Shown here in pieces: positions 61,016 to 64,000 of a DNA stretch of 64,000 nt. Origin of the DNA: Spongiactinospora rosea (GTDB lineage: Bacteria; Actinomycetota; Actinomycetes; Streptosporangiales; Streptosporangiaceae); NCBI RefSeq assembly GCF_003315795.1, contig NZ_QMEY01000003.1:124001-188000 (forward strand). The letters are read 5' to 3'. How positions within the stretch are numbered: the stretch's first letter is position 1; each line of letters starts with the position of its first letter. The position numbers and the translations under genes are program-made. The notes beneath the pieces were generated by a model, which saw nothing but the letters and a program-made list of their open reading frames with translations, had not been told where the DNA came from and made no database searches.

Positions 61016-62506
61016 ATGCGGCCGGGAGACGTTCTCTTCGAGAGGTTCCGGATCGGCGCCGGCCTGAAGACGGGCGGCATGGCACGCGTCTGGCTGGCCG
61101 AGGACTTGCACTCGGGGGAGACGGTGGCGGTCAAGGCGCTCGGTCGCGACTACTGGCCCTCTCTGTATGACGTTGATGAGCGGAGTGTCCGCAGCGAAGC
61201 GCTCAAGCGCTTCGAGCGCGAGCGGGATCTCCTGGACAAGTTCGCAGGCCCTGGCATCCCGCGGTTGCTCGGCTACGGCTTCTTCCGCGGGGACCCGTGC
61301 CTGGTGATGGAGCTGATCTCGGGGAAGAACCTGCGGGACTTCCTCTCCCTCCACCAGCCGCCGCCGATGATCGCGGCCGCCGCGATCGGCGTGCAGATCC
61401 TGGAAATCCTCGACAGGATTCACAAGGGCGGTGTCGTGCACCGCGACCTGAAGCCGCAGAACGTGGTACTCGCCAACAGCGGCACCGTGCACATCATCGA
61501 CTTCGGCATCGCCCTGCCGACCGACCCGCAGGCCACCCGCTACACGCGCCACGGCCACACCCCCGGAAGTACCGGCTACATGGCACCAGAGATCATCCGT
61601 GGTGTGAAGAACCCGACCCCTGCTGCGGACCTCTACGGTTTCGGCTGCATGCTGTACGAGTTCGTCACCGCAAAGCAGGTCTTCAGCGAGCTTCCCGACC
61701 GCAGCATCGAGGACCAGCACCGCAACGATCTCGCCCCGCGCCTTGACCCCGCGCGGCACCCCGTGGGCGCCGACCTGGCCGAACTGACGGGGGGCCTGCT
61801 GCAGAAGGAGGCCGCCGACAGGCCGAGCCTGGCCGACGGGCTGGAGGTGTTGCGCCGCTACCTTCCCCGGCTCGGGGACCCCGCCCCCTCGCCCCGGTTG
61901 CACCCGGATCCCACTCTGCCGTTCAGGGAAGGCCGCGAATCACCGCCTGTGCCCGTACCACCGGCGCCCGTGCAGAGGCAGCGTCCTTCTGTGAAGCGCA
62001 GGCTCATGCCGAGCCGTCGCGAGTTCGGTGATCTGCTCGAAGCCGCCGAGCGCGAAGTGATGGCGCAGCAGCCTGGCACGCAGACGGAGCGGGTGGCGGC
62101 GCAGGCGAGGGAGGTGGAAGCGGCCTGGGGCCCGCGTGAGCGTCTTGTCGTGCGGGCTCAACTGGTCCGTGCGGATCGTGCCAGGCTCGAAGGGGACTGG
62201 CCGGGAGCCGGCAGGCTGTACCGCACAGTGGAACGGACGCCTCTCGATGCAAAGGACGTAGACCTTCTCCTGGAAGCCCGCGTCGGCGTCGCCGAATGCC
62301 TCGTGCCGGAGAAGGACGACACCGAGGCGGCCTTCACCTTGTGGAAGGCGGTGGTCGTCGACCTTCGAGGCCTGTCCCGCTCGTCCCTCAAAGTGCATTG
62401 GCGCTGTCGCGAGTTCGCCGCGGAACTCGCCGAATGGGGCCACCGCGATGAGGTCGAGACGATGCTCGGCTCTATCTCAGCCGTCCGGCGGCCAGAAGTT
62501 CCGTGA
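61016..62506 (+). CDS. Cytosolic Ser/Thr protein kinase
   Basis: 496 aa from the ATG at 61016, which has a strong GGGAGGA site 4 nt upstream; an ATG at 60983 without ribosome-binding site would add 11 residues. The kinase domain (residues ~10-285) has the Gly-rich loop KTGGMARVWLAED, VAVKAL, catalytic loop VVHRDLKPQNVVL near 142, IIDFGIALP and TPGSTGYMAPEI. A Pro-rich linker and a helical, TPR-like C-terminal domain (VVRAQLVRADRARLEGDW) follow. There is no membrane segment or PASTA domain, unlike PknB. The 3' end overlaps the convergent methyltransferase gene by 35 bp. A defence-associated signalling role is inferred only from the island. Confidence 0.9.
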   Translation: MRPGDVLFERFRIGAGLKTGGMARVWLAEDLHSGETVAVKALGRDYWPSLYDVDERSVRSEALKRFERERDLLDKFAGPGIPRLLGYGFFRGDPCLVMELISGKNLRDFLSLHQPPPMIAAAAIGVQILEILDRIHKGGVVHRDLKPQNVVLANSGTVHIIDFGIALPTDPQATRYTRHGHTPGSTGYMAPEIIRGVKNPTPAADLYGFGCMLYEFVTAKQVFSELPDRSIEDQHRNDLAPRLDPARHPVGADLAELTGGLLQKEAADRPSLADGLEVLRRYLPRLGDPAPSPRLHPDPTLPFREGRESPPVPVPPAPVQRQRPSVKRRLMPSRREFGDLLEAAEREVMAQQPGTQTERVAAQAREVEAAWGPRERLVVRAQLVRADRARLEGDWPGAGRLYRTVERTPLDAKDVDLLLEARVGVAECLVPEKDDTEAAFTLWKAVVVDLRGLSRSSLKVHWRCREFAAELAEWGHRDEVETMLGSISAVRRPEVP

Positions 62507-64000
62507 GTGTCCGGCTCAAGGTCGCACCAACGCCGCCCACATTCGCGATGGCATGTTCAAAACGGACCAGCCGACGATGGATGTCGCCGTATCGGCGCTG
62601 CTCACCGATGGGCAGACGAGGTACCAGCAGGCGTCGCGGGTCCACTCGCGATGTGGTGGTGGCGTGTGTACCGGCCTGTCGGGCGTTAAAGTGCGCACGC
62701 AGGCAGGCGGCCAGGAACCATGGGTCGAGATGCTCGGTGTCGGGCCGGAGTCGATGGATGTGCGGCCCCAGAACCGTAGGTGCCGCAACATCCACCCATG
62801 CGCTGAACTCGGCAGATGGAACGACCACCACCACGTCGTTGGACGATGTCAAGGTGATGCCCTTGTCCCGTTCGAGCTGTTCGACGTCCTCGGCGGTTAT
62901 CCAGAACTGGGGGGGCTGCCCCTCGCGCAGATCCGCGACGGTGAGCACCGGAACGCCGTCATCTGGCCGCTCACCTCGCCGTATGTATCCGTCCGGGATC
63001 GCCTGCCCTGGTGCCAGCGCGAGCGTGCCGGCTTGCTCCAGGTCGGCGACCGCGACGGCGTGGGCATCCGCCACCTCCCGCACCACCTTGAGGTCGCGTA
63101 GGACCTTTCCTAGATCCTGAGCTTCTTGGAGGCTTGAGTCGAACTGCCGCCAGGAACGGCGCTGATTGATGACCGATACCGACACGTTGGTGGGCGCATG
63201 CCGTGCGGGAGTCAGGTCGGTCTCCTCGCCCAGCAGGTCAAGAACCGGTACTTCGATGCTGCTCTCCCGCGTCTTACCTGCCATCGCGCCGAACACCCGG
63301 TCACGGACGGCGTCCCAGTCGACAGCCTGAGCGCCGGCGGCCGACAACGTGGCCCGGCAGTCGGCCGTATCCACCATGAGGAGCGAAGGAGCGGTCCGGC
63401 GCTGGGTCGGTGGCTTCAGGATCCACAGGTGCAGGCCGACCCCGAAGGGTGGAGCCGCACCCGGGGGCAGGGCGATGGCAGCTCTGAGCGATCCTGCGCG
63501 CAGCATTGCCGCCCTGATGCGACGGCCCGCGCGGCGCGAGGCCACGGCGGGCGGTAGAAGCACGACGGCGACGCCGTCATCGCTCAGCGTGGAGACGATG
63601 TGCTGCACCCAGGCGAGCTCGGACTCGGTTCGTGGTGGCAGTCCGAACAGCCATCGTCGATCGGTGGCCAGTTCCGCGTGCCCCCAGTCACGTTCATTGG
63701 TGGGCGGATTGCAGAGGATCACATCAGCGGCGGCGACCGGGGATTCGCTTCGCAAGGTGTCGATCGTTCTGAGGTCGATCTCGGGCGCCTCGGCCAGCAG
63801 GGACAACCTGGTTCTCGCCAGCATGGCGAGAACGGGATCGCGCTCGTGGCCGAGAAGCCGGTATGCGCCCTTCCAACGCTCCGCGCCGGCCAAGAGCAGT
63901 CCGCCGGCACCGCAGGCGGGATCGAGCAGTGTGCTGATTTTGCCCGGTCTAGCGTGAGCTGCCACTTCCGCCATGAACGAGGCGAGTGGAGTCGGTGTGG
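62472..64000 (-). CDS. N6-adenine DNA methyltransferase with TRD-like C-terminus (runs off right edge)
   Basis: At least 509 aa are visible. The frame continues past the first ATG at 63974 to the window edge (TPTPLASFMAEV), so the start lies outside. SAM-binding motif LLDPACGAGGLLLAG; catalytic NPPTNERDWG is an NPPT version of the NPPY/F motif, as seen in some HsdM-like enzymes. The C-terminal ~200 residues resemble a specificity/target-recognition part (GYIRRGERPDDGVPVLTVAD). This suggests a type I-like or BREX/Pgl-like modification enzyme with a built-in reader. No cognate restriction subunit is in the window; it may lie to the right. Confidence 0.85.
   Translation of the reverse strand, partial: TPTPLASFMAEVAAHARPGKISTLLDPACGAGGLLLAGAERWKGAYRLLGHERDPVLAMLARTRLSLLAEAPEIDLRTIDTLRSESPVAAADVILCNPPTNERDWGHAELATDRRWLFGLPPRTESELAWVQHIVSTLSDDGVAVVLLPPAVASRRAGRRIRAAMLRAGSLRAAIALPPGAAPPFGVGLHLWILKPPTQRRTAPSLLMVDTADCRATLSAAGAQAVDWDAVRDRVFGAMAGKTRESSIEVPVLDLLGEETDLTPARHAPTNVSVSVINQRRSWRQFDSSLQEAQDLGKVLRDLKVVREVADAHAVAVADLEQAGTLALAPGQAIPDGYIRRGERPDDGVPVLTVADLREGQPPQFWITAEDVEQLERDKGITLTSSNDVVVVVPSAEFSAWVDVAAPTVLGPHIHRLRPDTEHLDPWFLAACLRAHFNARQAGTHATTTSRVDPRRLLVPRLPIGEQRRYGDIHRRLVRFEHAIANVGGVGATLSRTLTELLAAGRLR

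Noticed and set aside
61016..64000. BREX or Pgl system
   Set aside because: Kinase and methyltransferase alone are not enough; no PglZ, BrxC, BrxL or PglW-type fusion is present in the window.
1..64000. tRNA or rRNA genes and phage/plasmid origins
   Set aside because: None could be recognised; no tRNA-like cloverleaf next to the array that would suggest an integrative element.

Overview
The window is 64 kb of GC-rich actinomycete DNA. Many GTG/TTG starts, 4-bp stop/start overlaps, an XRE/DUF5753 regulator with DUF397 partners, a pPIWI-RE island and SUFU/SUKH/Imm1-type immunity genes suggest a filamentous actinobacterium, plausibly a Streptosporangiales member (Nonomuraea- or Actinomadura-like). 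The taxon is inferred; no rRNA or tRNA gene was seen.

Region 1 (1-3.0 kb) is ordinary chromosome: the end of an MFS permease, a secreted amidase and a metallophosphoesterase. Region 2 (3.2-27 kb) is a polymorphic-toxin locus. A secreted RHS/YD-repeat protein of about 2,090 residues, broken by one frameshift near its N-terminus, ends in an Ala/Lys-rich linker, an intein-like HINT domain and a deaminase-fold toxin tip. Its immunity gene overlaps the stop. Downstream lies a graveyard of displaced tips. Each is a shortened copy of the HINT domain, or only its VHNC end, then a different toxin domain, then an overlapping or adjacent immunity gene. Recognisable tips include a second deaminase related to the first, an SCP1.201/DddA-like deaminase with an Imm1 gene, two restriction-endonuclease-fold nucleases, an AHH-type nuclease and at least one unassigned tip. 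Immunity genes of the SUKH, SUFU, Imm1 and DUF416-like types and several unnamed families fill the rest, with an IS5-family element and an ISL3 transposase scar. Five module frames are cut by an in-frame stop, and all five stops are TAG. In three of them conserved toxin sequence clearly resumes after the stop and ends exactly at the immunity start codon.

Region 3 (27-38 kb) holds an HTH/DUF5753 regulator with two DUF397 partners, a RsbW-like ATPase and a four-gene Wadjet-type SMC operon of the DUF2397/DUF2398/SMC/DUF2399 class. An unexpected 84-codon ORF, apparently born from a duplication of the jetD 5' end, is translationally coupled between jetC and jetD.

Region 4 (37.8-48.6 kb) is a carbohydrate catabolic unit. 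A divergent LacI regulator and enolase-superfamily dehydratase flank an ABC importer (binding lipoprotein and two permeases), a Tat-exported glycosidase-like protein, an FAD oxidoreductase and an NAD-dependent epimerase/dehydrogenase.

Region 5 (48.9-64 kb) is a defence island. It has a DUF262-DUF1524 (GmrSD-like) nuclease with an alkyltransferase-like domain, a tightly coupled four-gene pPIWI-RE operon (Cas4-like nuclease, PD-(D/E)XK nuclease, DinG-like helicase, pPIWI-RE), a cytosolic Ser/Thr kinase and an N6-adenine methyltransferase that runs off the right edge. Regions 2, 3 and 5 together place interbacterial weapons and anti-plasmid/anti-phage systems side by side.
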